Below, piece after piece: positions 35,261 through 47,110 of a stretch of DNA of 64,000 nucleotides. Within the stretch, counting starts at the first letter, position 1. Each line of letters starts with the position of its first letter. The notes beneath the pieces were generated by a model, which ran no database searches, was not told the origin of the DNA, and saw only the letters and a program-made list of their open reading frames with translations. Source of the stretch: Saururus chinensis (lineage: Eukaryota; Streptophyta; Magnoliopsida; Piperales; Saururaceae); assembly GCA_035235625.1 (NCBI GenBank), contig CP141147.1, positions 10,653,001-10,717,000 on the forward strand. Direction: 5' to 3'. The translations under genes were made by a program, and so were the position numbers.

Positions 35261-38200
35261 TGTTCAACAGTAGCCGCAAGCGGCGAGCTATGCCCGATCG
35301 AACCTCTGTCCAGCTCCGCCTTGGTCTGGCGAAGTGATTGAGCCACCCCTCCCTGGGCGAATTCTCCTCTGTCCTCTGTCTTCCCTCCGACCAGATCTTC
35401 TGAGCCCTTGTTTCTTTTGGTCTGGGTGTTTGGGACTACCGGCGCTGGGAATTGCCGCCTTTGGCCAAAGACGGCTCCGCTCGGCCTTCATCCTGCCAGC
35501 CGCGGTCCAGTGACTGCAAGGCTGACCCCTAGCTAGCTCCGCCGCCCCCTTGGTCGCTCCGCCTGGTCCGATTTGCACCCTATTGTGGGTGGATTCTTCG
35601 TTGAGTTATCGCCACTATCGTTGGCCAGTGAAGCCAGCCGGGTCGTTGTGGGCTCCGCCCCATCCTGGCGATGGCCTAGGGACGGCTCCATCTGGACTGG
35701 TTCAGCCTCCGTCCCCTCCGCTTTGTCAAAGCCCGATCCGCATCCCTTGCTTAGGTGCTCTCACTCGGAAAAACCGAGCCTTTGCTCCTCACTGTGTTGT
35801 TTGTCCGGCGTGTTGCCGTTGACTTTGACCGTCAACTCTGGCCGGAGATAGCTCCTCCTAGCCGCTAGGGCCACGACAGAGCCGGCCAGAGCCGTTGGTA
35901 ACCCTTGCTCCTCCCTGTGTCCCCCCAGCCCCTCTATGCTTTTGGCCGTTTTTATGTTTTGGGCTATCGAGCATCGTTGGATGCCGAACACCCTTTGGAC
36001 CACTTAGTGTGGCGGGTTTCAGCCTAGAGATGGTTGGCCACCTTAGTGCGGCACCGCCCCTCTTCTTCGGCATGAGGCAGGTTCCCCCTCTGCCAATGAT
36101 ATGTGTTTGACTGCGCCATTCAGAGCGCCACCATCTTACCCTCGCCGAACGCCAATTGGCCTCTAGTCGGCCTACCTCGGCACGACAACGACAAAGGACG
36201 TCTTGTAAGTCACCACCCATGGGCATGGCCCTACCGCCTTCCCAAGTCTTGGGCTGACACCGTCTAACACTCTCCCCCTCCCTTTGGCCGCGTGTGCAAG
36301 TAGCTACGCATGCGGGTTAGGGTATTGGTGCCGCTTTGGCGCCGCCCGACCGTCAGATGGCTCTGCCATCATCTGGAGTTGACATCGGAGTCCTCCATCA
36401 GTCTCCTCCATCCTTGAGTGTCGCCCACGCCCTCCTCCCTTAGGTGGGCCCTGTTAAACACAAAATCGACGCCGTTGGGTGCTGTCCATGGCCGATTTCA
36501 ATGTCTTGTAACCGGTTGAGTATGGTTCAACCACTGGTCGAATTTTAGTGTACGCCTAGATCTTCGGTCGCACCTGCCACTTGTTGGCACGACCTTCCTG
36601 CCGGCCGCCCGTAGTGTGCCACCGTGGATCACGGATTTTTCCGCTTTGATCAGTGTCACCCCTGTTTGGTCGTGAGTGCTTCCGGCGTTTCTTACACCCT
36701 CGGGACAGCAGCTCTCTCAGCTGGGCAATGGTTTTGACCGCCAACTCTGCCACCGATGCTGCCACCGTCATGTGGTCGCCATCAAACGTCATGATTACGA
36801 GGTAGGGGAGCTTTGAACTCGTAATTTCATGATAGCATGCTTGAATGAGTAGTAGCATGCTAGGAATTTCATAATGTGCATATAAGCATGATTTTATGGT
36901 ATGTTTAGATACGTATGACATGCATATGAGTTGTACGTATGTTTTATGGATGTGAAAATTGTATGAGCTAGTGATGGTTAGCGATTAGGTTAGTACGCGA
37001 TGGATGCGTATTATGGACATGCTAGTGATGGCTAGCGATTTTGAGTAAGTTATGTATGTGTATGTGCATGTGGGCAGAGGTATGTACGATGGACGGTAAG
37101 AAGTGGTAAGGGTTTGGTACGAAGTTGGACGTGGATTTGGACGTGTAAGCATACGACAGAAGACAGAGAAGGTAAGTTTGATGGGCGAGGATTTGGAATG
37201 GATCGGTTTGGGTTGGAGCGTATGTCAGGAGTTCGGTAAGTAAGAGGACCCGGGCTTAGAGCCTTATGAGGGTTTATTAGACGGTAAGAGTGTGCATAAT
37301 TGTACAAGCATAACGTACAAATTATAAAGTGAAAAGTAAGCATAATCAGTGAGGTGTAAGTAAGGGGGTAACGAGGATCTACTTTGAGGAGCTCAGTTTG
37401 ACGATGTAAGTAAGTTGTTTGATCGTAAGGTGGATGTCAGAGGATGTATGATTACGTAAGGATCTGTGTGTGGTGAGCCATGTTGTGACTTGGACGGGTA
37501 AGTGAAGGCTGCTGCCCCGACGAACTAGGGTTTCGATCGGGCTCAGCTTTAGTTTGATCAGTCAAGGACTGTGAGTCGGTTTGGCATAATCGTACCGCAT
37601 AATATACTTAATTCAAACTTGAATTATAAGAAAGCTAATGATAGCATTGTGAGTTTGAGACCTGAGGGTTCGATGGATTAAGTTCCATGTTTGAGCTAGC
37701 CGATAATGAGTCGGCTAAGCACTTATGTGTCTTGCCATGGTTGTTATCCTGCTGGATTTTTGTCTGTGTGCTATATAGAGCACCAGACGTTTGATGCTTT
37801 GTTGAGAGCAATGTATGCTTTGTTTTGGTCTGTGTGCTATATTATGCCCAGACGTTTGATGCTCTATTGAGAGCGCTATAAGTTTCTGCCCTTCGTGGGC
37901 TCTGTATGTTTTTGCCTAGATGGCTCTGTATGTTCTGCCCAAGAGTGGCACTGTAAGATTCTTGCCCAAGAGTGGCACTGTATGTTTTCTACCCTTAGTT
38001 GGCACTGTATGGCCCTTGTTGGCAATGTATGGCCCCAAAGAGTGGGCATTTGCGCGCTCAGGTAAGCAGTATCATGGACCTGCTATTACCTGTTTGATCC
38101 TGTGCCCCATGAGCATAGGTGTGCCTTGCCTTCGGAAAAGTCCATGGCGTCTAGTTGCTCCCCGAAGGTTAAGGTGACGCCCTTGTGGCATTCCCTTCTT

Positions 38201-38805
38201 TTCCGACGTTGGAGCTTGTTAATTGTAATGAGCTTCAGTTGTCGGTAGTATGTGTTCGACAGTGAGAGTATGTTGTATGCTTCAGATTCTGAGTAAGTTG
38301 TACGTGTAAGATTCAGAGTATGTGTAAGTGTAAGCTCCTGAGGAAGACGTAAGAATATGTTTATGTGTAAGCGTATGATTGTACGATTAAGGTCATACAA
38401 GTATGTGTAGGTTGTGTGAATATGAATATGAGTACGATTGTAAGATGATGATTCGGAGTAAGAATGTAAGTGTAAGTTTTTGAGTAAGATCGTAAGTGTA
38501 TGATTGTAAGCACGATTGTAAGTATATGATTTTGACGAGGACTGTAAGTGTAAGATTGTACGAGTTTGGTCGTACGAGTATATGTAAGGATTTGAGTATG
38601 TGTATGATGGTACAAGAAAGTTGTAAGACCCTAATTCAGGGTGTTTGTGTAAGTTTACTTTCATTGGTGTGCTATGCATTATTATATGCATATGTTTATG
38701 ATTGATATATGTTGATTGCTTCGTGTTTGTGTTGCATGACGCATGTTTTTATGAACTTATCGAGTTCACCATTTTTGGGATTTCCCCTACTAGGTATTTT
38801 CCTAC

Positions 38806-38823
38806 TGAGTATGAAAATACTCA
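38806..38823 (+). promoter_or_regulatory. Conserved LTR hairpin (element 2)
   Basis: Identical stem and loop to 25042-25059, in the same relative place about 480 bp before the 3' end. Confidence 0.55.
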
Positions 38824-40211
38824 CCCTACTATTTTTAGCCCCGTGGTTCGGGAGGCTTTTGCAGGTTGTGTTGGAGAGCTCCTGGAGATGTATGCTCGAT
38901 TCTGCGGTGGATCGTTCCGCCTTTGACTCAAGTATTTTTGACTCAATGCAAGTATCTTTTTATGCCACGATCTGATGTATTGGGTGAGATGAGATTTAAA
39001 TGTTTATACCTTCTGGACTTTTAAATTTGGATCAGACAATGGACTGTTTATGGGACTTGTACTCGGGGACGTCTGGGAGTTATTTGTATTTGAAAATTCA
39101 TGATCATGGTGATTTAGTCGTACGTTTGTTTTCGAGTAGCGCCTGAGGAGATTTGATTTGGCGATACGATGTTTAACCGTATGATGTTTTAAATTATAAA
39201 CTGTTTATACGGGTTTTGATTTCGTCAGTTTTACTCCGATTTAAAAATAAAAATTTTCCGTGAATTTTATGGAAAATGTATGAAAATCTCGGGTGTTACA
39301 ATGACACGCCTTCGTGGCCTTGTCGGTGTTCCCATCTGTGTGACACTAAATTGTGATTACTCCTTGATGGAGGCATTCTTTATATGATATTGATGCATGA
39401 CTTGAAATGTATGTTAGAGATACATCTCATGCAGGTTTACATGATGTTGATGCATGACATGAAATATATATTAGAGACACATCTCATGCAGGTTTATATG
39501 ATGTTGAGGCATGATTTGAAACATATGTTAGAGATACATCTCATGCAGGTTTATATGATGTTGGATTGCACTATGTGATTTAGGCACTATGATGCAAGTT
39601 TTGGTGATATGTATGTGTGATCATAAAATGATATATCTTGTCAATTGTTGGTCTGAATTGTTATATTACTATACCGTCGTGTTTCCGATGATTATTGTTA
39701 TGTTAAAAACCATTGCTGAGTTTGTTAAATTCACCCCTCTTTCTTGTGCTTTTGCTTTGGGGCTGCGTGGTGTGACACGCAGATGGACAGGATCCTTTCT
39801 ATGAGGAAAGGTCGGAGACGACTTGGGAGTAGACGTGGAGACTTCTTGTGGCTTGTTTCCTTGTTTTCTTATTATTATGATAGAACCTATGTGTGTGGTT
39901 CTTATTTTGGTTTATGCTACATTATACATTTGTGTTGCTTAAGACCTATTTTGGAGTCTAGAGTGGGCTATGGTTTAACTTATCATGTGGGTTTGAGATT
40001 TTAGTTTATCTTAGAGTTAAAGTAACTCTTTCAATCCTACTTATTTACTCTTGCTCAAAGTGGTGCGTATACTCCGTAATTTTGTTTGATCGCCCGTGAT
40101 TAGGGCATAAGTCTTTCGCTAAACCGTTTTTCAATCTCCTTGTCACCCTCGTGCGCTTGACAGGCCCCTGGACCGGGTTTGGCTTGGGTTGGGCAGTGCC
40201 GGGGCGTGACA

Positions 40212-40754
40212 TGTGGGCTGCCAAAAGAACACTTCGAATGTTTAAGGACTAAGGAATTAGCTCTCAGAATGGAGAAGATAGACCTGAGGTGCTCCAAATG
40301 TTCTGCCCACGATTTGCTGTAGACAAATATGTCATCAAAGAAAACTAGAATGAAGTGGTGAAGAAATGGCTTGAAGAGATCGTTCATAAGGCTCTGAAAG
40401 GTGGAGGGGGCGTTGGTGAGCCCAAACGGCATGCCTAAAAACTCGAAATGGCCATCGTGAGTGTGGGAAGCATTCTTATGAACGTCAGCTGGCTGCACCT
40501 AAATATGATGATATCCCGAACGAAGATCGAGTTTGCTAAAGACTGTTGCACCAGCAAACTCGTCAAGGAGCTCCTCAATCACTGGAATCAGGTACTTGTC
40601 CTTGACGGTGATGGCATTCAAGGCTCGATAGTCGGTGCAAAAGCACCAAGTGCCATCCTTCTTGTGAACCAGTAGTGCAAGAGAGGAGAACGAGCTCGTG
40701 CTGGGGCATATGATGCCAGACTGTAGCATATCAATAACATGGCGCTCTATCTCC
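40212..40754 (-). pseudogene. Gypsy reverse transcriptase core, decayed
   Basis: The minus strand from 40754 reads [15 protein letters not shown], then SPSSS-like [65 protein letters not shown] and VFFDDIFVYSKS. FFDD is the YxDD active site with Phe in place of Tyr, and LDL holds the first catalytic Asp. One stop separates the two halves near 40499. The N-terminus is cut off at the 40755 junction. Confidence 0.88.
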
Positions 40755-40814
40755 AAAATAGGATTGCAATTCGAAATTTGAAAACATTTAATTGAACATT
40801 ATTTTAGTGCATCA
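40755..40814. repeat. 60-bp foreign segment at a deletion junction in the gypsy element
   Basis: This sits exactly between the RT start and the end of the gag-linked zinc-finger region; the protease and RT N-terminus that should be here are missing. It is about 93% identical (four differences) to 19371-19429, which abuts the broken copia LTR. Confidence 0.8.
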
Positions 40815-42150
40815 ATAGTGCAAGGAGTGAAGGCCCCATACAAGGATGGACTGAGATCTCGGGCATCACGTCGTCGTAATGGGGAAAATCATCTATGTCC
40901 TCCGCATTCATCTCTTCTTCAACCTCCTCCACCAGTAGACTGCCCTTGACTGAGCATCGATGTCTAGGTACAAACTTTTGATCACACTTGAACACACAGC
41001 CCCTTGGATTGGCGTTCCTTCATTTGGGCCGGTATGCAGCGACGCACGAGCTGACCGGGTGGAGGGGGTGTTGGCCCGAGTGGCTGATGGTTGTGTTGCT
41101 GGCTATGATGGACAAGGGGTTAGCGCCAAGAGGGGGCCATGGGGAGGGTCCCAGTCGGCCATCCCTTCACTGTCGGGCTAGTTTCTCCGCCTCAATTCAT
41201 GCATGCCGCATGACTTCCCGCATAGACGAACATGCAAAGTGGCGCATTTCACCCGATATTTCTAGTTTGAGTCCTCTCTTGAATGTCCCTACCAAGGCTT
41301 CCATCGGCCACTTAGGAAGTCGGTTTGTGATCTTCATGGATTTTGTGTAATAAGCCCTCACGGTGATGGTTTGGCGCATGGTGGATAGCATCTCATTGAA
41401 GTCCTGGAACTCGTTGGGGCCGAAATGGACACACAATTCATCGGCGAATGTGGTCCAAGTGGGGCAATGAACCTCCTTCTCAAAGCTATGAAAGCAAACG
41501 GAAGCATCACCGTCTAAGTGGAATGCGGCTATGCTTAACAGTTCAGCCTCGGAGTGCGTCCCTTGATAGGCGAAAAACTTCTCCGCCTTGTACAACCACT
41601 CCACTGAATCCTTGTCACCATTGTAATGTGGGAACTGTAGGTGGGCCAAACGGGGCTCAGCTCCTCCCCATAGCCCGCCGCGAGAGCTTGAGTACTCCTC
41701 CTAGTCGTCCTCCATCTCCTCGAACAGATTTCTGGGTGGCAGCACCATTGGGGCATTTCCCCAAACACCTGGCGGCCCTCGCATATCCCAGCCTGTGTGT
41801 CCCCCTTCATTGGGCCGTTTGAATGTGCCAAAGTGCACAGAGGTTTGGGGAGGCCACATTTCTCTATCTGCTGATGTCTGAGGGCTGGGACAATGGAGTT
41901 CTTGGGCCTGGGACGACTCCCCCTTCTCTATGTTAGCAGGGTAGGGTCTAGGTAACAATGGTGCTGAGGGCGCTGCTTGAAGCTGAGCCACGACCATGGA
42001 CAGGGACTCGAGTTTGGCCATGATTTGTGCGAGTACAGGAGGACTGATGGTCTTAGGGGCTGTTTTGTGGCTGCCCGCTAAGATTTCATTCTCTTGGGCT
42101 GAACTTTAGGGACCATGGCTGGTTGTTTGCCTCTCGCCATGGGCGAAGAT
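40815..42150 (-). pseudogene. Gypsy gag with zinc-finger end, decayed
   Basis: Minus strand from about 42150. The N-terminal part includes LESLSMVVAQLQAAP (42021 downward). The capsid-like domain is at 41649-41197 (LQFPHYNGDKDSVEWLYKAE, FAYQGTHSEAELLSIAAFHL), and a C-terminal piece with CDQKFVPRHRC (part of a CCHC knuckle) at 40995. Stops and frame changes lie between them. It ends at the 40814 junction. Confidence 0.82.
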
Positions 42151-42153
42151 CGT

Positions 42154-42169
42154 GGTGGCTCTAATACCA
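42154..42169 (-). other. Primer binding site of the gypsy element (tRNA-Met type)
   Basis: The minus strand reads TGGTATTAGAGCCACC immediately after the ACA end of the 5' LTR plus one T. It differs by one transition from the tRNA-Met complement TGGTATCAGAGCC. Confidence 0.82.
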
Positions 42170-42258
42170 ATGTTGTGCCCGGTTTAAGCACATTCGGTAC
42201 CTCGCACGAATAACGTTAAGGAAGATAGAAGAGAGTAGGAAAGAAGAGGGAAAGAATT

Positions 42259-45200
42259 ATAACAACCCTGATTTTTTTGTAATTTTTCTTCAATTTTCTA
42301 TAACTTTTTGCAATTTCTGCAATGTTCTGCAGTTTACTGCTCGTATTTCCAATCAAGAAATTTGACGCTTTGGCATATCTGTATTTATAATTGATCTTGA
42401 TATTCATGACCATAAGAGTCAAGAGTGTTATTTAGTCGTAGGTCATGGGCCTCGATGATCACATAATTTTTCGACGCGAAAACGGGGGAGAAAAAGAAGA
42501 GATGCGAAAGACGTGATCGGAAAAAAAAAAGAAAAAAAAAGGAAAAAAAATATATTTAGAAACGATCGGGCGCGTCTCAGCGCGCCCAACCATTTGTGAA
42601 CAGTGAAAGGGGGAAGTCCCCTCTTCACTATGTGAGGCTAGAGGCGGTGCTGCCAGTGGCTGCTGGCTTCTGCTCGGCAAGCTTTGGCCTGGCGATGCCG
42701 CCACCGCCTCCCTGGCCTGGCTCCATCGGCCACCATCACTCTTTTCCCCCTTTCTCCGGTTTCGGCCCATATCCCATTTTTGAAAAGTTTCTGCCCGTTC
42801 CTCCACTGTCGCCGGCTGCATGCCCTCTAGCTTGCCGCCACAGCTCCGCCTCGGCAAGGATTACCTATGGCCATCGCCATCCCGGCCTCCCCACCATGTG
42901 CCGCCATTCTTTTCCTTCTTCCCCATTTCGGTCTTTAAACTGCTATTTTGCTGGATTCGCCGCCACCGTCAATTGCACGGCCTCCGGCTTGCTGCCACCA
43001 TCAACTGCACGACCTCTGGCTCACCGCCACTGCTCCTTCCTGGCTAGTGTGACCTTCGGCCACCCAACCCTCCTGCACCGCTGGGAGGTAACACTCTGCG
43101 GCCCATTCTTTTTGTTGTTCTGTTTTGTTTCTTCGAGTTGCGGCTGTAGGTTGTGCCACCGGTGGCCAGCCACTGCGACCTGCCGTTAGCCATCCCCTGG
43201 CCTGGTGATGGCAAGGCAGCCGCCCTGGCCGCCGCCTCCCTCAGCCTCTACTCAATTCCGATTCAGACAATGCATGTTTCCATTTTTAGTTTTGCATTGT
43301 TTCTGTGTTGTGGCCGCTGGCTATGCCGCTAGTGGCTGGCTGCCAATGTTTAATCTATGGACCTACATTGGCATGGTGATGGAAATACCACTGCCTTCGG
43401 CCAACCCCTGGCATGAATCACCGTTTCCCCTTACCCTTTCCTCTGCCCAATTTCAATCCGGACAGAAATTTTATCGTAGTCTTCTGACTTATGTTTCCGC
43501 TGTCTTCTACAAATCACCGATTCACCTTCGGTATGCCACCTCGAGCCGTCAACGATAAGGCACTGAGGTCTGGCCTCCCTTACCCCAATCGGTCCCGTTT
43601 TGCTTGACAGGTCGACCCGTGCTAGAGAAAGATCTGCCATTTTCTCTAGTGGGATCCACTCTCCATTGTTGGATGTCGTCACACCAACGTCCATTTGACT
43701 TGCCACAATTTGACGACTGTTAGGTACCGTCTTCTTCCAGATTTAACCCTCGGCCATGTATGGCCATTCATAGCTTAGCGATGCATGTTTACTGCCGCAA
43801 CTCGGTGCACTGTCGCCCAGATTAAATCAGGTCTCTTCAATTCTCTGATCGCCTGCTTTGCCGCAGATAGTTGTTGATGTCGGCTTGACCCAATAACAGC
43901 AAGGGGCCGCCGCTCTCGGCCTCCTTTGCACATCTTCTGCACACACCAGGCGCCCCTAAACTTCGGGGTACACCCTTGACCGCTGTCGAGTGACCCACCC
44001 CAGCCTAAGGCCAACCTGGTGTCCCACCTGACGTTGCCTGGATTTGGGCCATATGTCCGACCGATGTGGACTTTGCCCCGGCCCAGTGACAACAAGGGCC
44101 AACAATTCTGGCTCGATTCCATCTTTGACCCCCACTTCCTGTTACACATGATCCAAAACCTATGGAAAAGAGTTCCCGAATTTTGATTCTTCCAAAGGGA
44201 AGTATTATTGTAAGCCATTAGACTTAGCCCATCGAAGGCTTGATCGATGTCGTTCCCATAACCTCCACCGTAAGCCTTGATTGATGCACGATTGTCCGTA
44301 CTATGATTTGGTTGTGGGTAAGTGTTTAGAAATGAAGCTGCCCTTATTGGACACCTACGCCAGGCCTTAGTGCCTCAATGTATGTTTATGGAATGTCTCC
44401 ACCATTAGGCAATATGGCTGTTAAAACCCTCCTTCATCTCTTCTATGTCTATGTGTACGCAAGCAAGTCCTCTGCCAAGTTGTGAGGCTTCGATAATGCA
44501 GAATTGTTGCTGTTGGATGTCATTCGCTATCCATTTTAATATTTTGTGGCTAGCAAAGTGTTTTAAACCGTTTGTCGACCTCCAATCAGTCAGCCCCCAT
44601 TCTGTGGTCACTGTCATTTCTAGTGGCACGACCTTGTGTCCGTCTGCCTTAGTGCGTCCAAACCTTTGGCTTCGAGTGAAATTAATCTAACGTTATCGAG
44701 ATTAATTCCAGCATCTCTGAAAACCCTCGGGACAATAACAACTCTCTCAGTGTGATGCTTTTGGCCGCCTATTCTGCTATTGACGCCACCACCATCATTT
44801 GCTCGCCATCAAACTCCTGTGGATTACGAGGTAGGGGACCTTGAACTTGTAATTTCATTATAGCATGCTTTGATTGTGTAGTAGCATGCTAGGAGTTTAT
44901 AACTTAATGTTTTGCATGATAATGCTAATTAAATGAGCATGCTTTATATCTGTGAATCATGCATATGTTAGCGAGGACTAAAGGTATGATAGTAAGTAAT
45001 TGGTAAATTATATGTGTGTGATTTGAGTAGGTGATAAATATGTGTGGTCGATGAGCACGAGTATGTGCGCTTATTTGTAAGTTTGTCAAAGGGATGCTTC
45101 ATAGGATACGACTTGGAAATTATGATTGTATGATGGGCGAGGAAAGATGTGAGATGGACCGTCGAAGGTTGGATTTGATGAGATTGAAGTATTGGCTTGG

Positions 45201-47110
45201 ATTGAGTAGGGAAGTACATTGGAGTAGTGAGCAAAAGACTAAGCGATGTAATGATTTGGAAGATTCAAGGTTCTTAATGTCTTTGGGGGATTGTGAATTA
45301 GTGAAAGTGGACAACATAATTGTACCGCATAATGTATGTAATATGAATTGTAAAAGAAAAACAATGAGTAAGGAATTAGTAAGGGTATGATGTTGGGACT
45401 TAAGTCTAAGGATTTCATTTGAGGAGTTCGAGTAAGATGATTCAATTTTGAGGCAGATGGGGTAAGATGTAAGACCGTAAGTATTTGATGGTAAGAGTAT
45501 GAGTATGGAATTTAAGTTTGATAAGTAAGGCTATGTTGAGATTTGTAAGATTGTAAGTGTAAGATGGGGGATGAGCTAAGTAAAGAATGTAAGATGGAGG
45601 TAGTTTTGAACATAATTGTACATGCATAAGTTATCTAATATGAACTTGAATGGTAAGTAACCCTAATTTGATAATGTTGTGAGTTTGAGACTGAGGGTTT
45701 CGACGAATTAAGTTCTGTTTTGTGCCAGTCGATAAGTAATCGACTGAGCATCTTTCTTGGTCTAGACATGGTGTTATCCTGCTGGATTTAGTCTTGGTGT
45801 TATATTTCGGCCCAGATGTTTGATGCTTTGTTGAGAGCGCTGTAAGTTTCCGCCCTTTGTAGGCTCTGTATGTTTTCTACCTACAGATGGCACTGTATGA
45901 TCTGCCCAATAGTGGCACTGTATGTTTTTAGCCCTTAGTTGGCATTGTATGGCCATTGTTGGCACTGTATGGACCCAAAGAGTGGGCATTTGCATGCTCA
46001 GGTAAGCAGTATCATGGACTTGCTCTTACCTGTTTGATCTTGTGCCCCATGAGCATAGGTGTGCCTTGCCTTTGGAAAAGTCCATGGCGTCTAGTTGTTC
46101 CCCAAAGGTTAAGGTGACGCCCCAGTGGCATTCCCTTCATTTCCGACACTGGAGCTTATTAATTGTAATGAGCTTCAGTTGTCGGTAGTATGTGTATAAT
46201 AGTAAGAGTAAGTAGTATGCTTCAGATTTTGAGTAAGTTGTACGTGTAAGATCCAGAGTAAGTGCAAGTGTAAGCTTCTAAGGAAGACAGTAAGAGTAAG
46301 TTTATGAGTATGAGTAAGATTGTACGAGTAAGGTTGTACAAGTAAGTTCATACGAATAAGGTCGTACGAGTATGTATGTGCTGTAAGTGTAAGTGTATGA
46401 TGCTATGAGTAAGACTCTGATTCAGAGTGTGAGTGTAAGTATAAGTGTATGCTATAAGAGTAAGTGTAAGTTCAGCTAGTGCGATCGTGGGTGTAAGATA
46501 CATTATTTATGCTGCATGTACTTATTGCTTCATGTGTGATTGCATGAATGACGCATCTATGTATGAACTTGCGAAGTTCATTGATTTATTTCCCCTACTG
46601 GGTATTTTCTTAATGAGTATGAAAATACTCACCCTATTTTTTTTAGCCCCTTCGTCTGGAGTCTTTTGCAAGTCGACCAACAACTTTTTGGATTGGACTT
46701 TTCCCCGTGTTAGACTCTTCTTCCTTGACAGGGAGTGCAGTGAAAAAGTTGTGAGGCTTTGTGGATTATAGTGCCATGATTTTATGTATTGTTTAAGGTG
46801 AGAGAAATGTATTATTTTCTGGACTTGTGTATCTATATATGAATCAGAACACAGATTGTTGAAGACCTTGTACTCAGAAAGGCCTGAGATATATTTGTTT
46901 TTAAAGACCATGGCCATGACAGGTTTTACTTATATGTTTTCGTTTCAGGTCATGCCTGAGAATGTTAGTTTATCGTATGATAAATTAATTTATGAAAACC
47001 GTTTTCACACATTTTGAATTTTGTTGGTTTATTTGATTTACATCCGTATTTCAAAATAAAATATTTGTAAGATTTTCAATTAAATGTAAGCAAAAACCTT
47101 GGGCGTGATA
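42259..47110 (+). mobile_element. Large LTR-like element 3 (4,852 bp), probable solo LTR
   Basis: AGAAT is duplicated at 42254-42258 and 47111-47115. The intact LTR at 29715-30045 shows the empty site. The ends read TATAACAACC and GGGCGTGATA, which are the TG...CA ends of elements 1 and 2 with single transitions. Internal landmarks match the others: GATTACGAGGTAGGGG (44824), GTGTTATATTTCGGCCCAGA-type repeat (45790), TAAGGTGACGCCCC (46109) and the hairpin at 46614-46631. It is more diverged than elements 1 and 2 are from each other. No retrotransposon genes are seen. Confidence 0.8.
46614..46631 (+). promoter_or_regulatory. Conserved LTR hairpin (element 3)
   Basis: Identical stem and loop although the surrounding sequence has diverged, about 480 bp before the 3' end. 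Confidence 0.55.

Larger units (their letters stand above)
34328..39300 (+). mobile_element. Large LTR-like element 2 (4,973 bp), probable solo LTR
   Basis: The termini are TGTAATGTCC and GGGTGTTACA, with perfect duplication of ATGAC (34323-34327 and 39301-39305). It is the closest relative of element 1: the same start, a GC-rich block (34560-36760), GATTACGAGGTAGGGG (36794), GTCTGTGTGCTATA repeats, the hairpin at 38806-38823 and the same end. No coding region of a retrotransposon is seen. Open frames in 34460-35850 come from high GC and repetition, not from recognisable proteins. Confidence 0.82.
32111..40211 (+). mobile_element. LTR-like element 4 (3.1 kb of its own), itself split by element 2
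   Basis: The ends are TGTAAGGACT and GGGGCGTGACA, with perfect duplication of TGTGG (32106-32110 and 40212-40216). Without the nested 34328-39300 insertion and one ATGAC copy it is about 3,123 bp. No gag or pol is visible, so it is probably a solo LTR of a family distinct from elements 1-3. It shares their general plan: GAGTTTGTTAAATTC hairpin-like motif at 39717-39733 followed by pyrimidine-rich sequence and a GGGCGTGACA-type end. A tandem repeat of about 61 bp (ATGCATGA-TTGAAAxxTATGTTAGAG-ATACATCTCATGCAGGTTTA) occupies about 39388-39560. Confidence 0.8.

Noticed and set aside
34371..35850. Many overlapping open frames on both strands in the GC-rich block of element 2
   Set aside because: High GC lowers stop frequency; the products are Pro/Arg/Ala-rich with no domain, and the block is part of a repeated LTR-like element.
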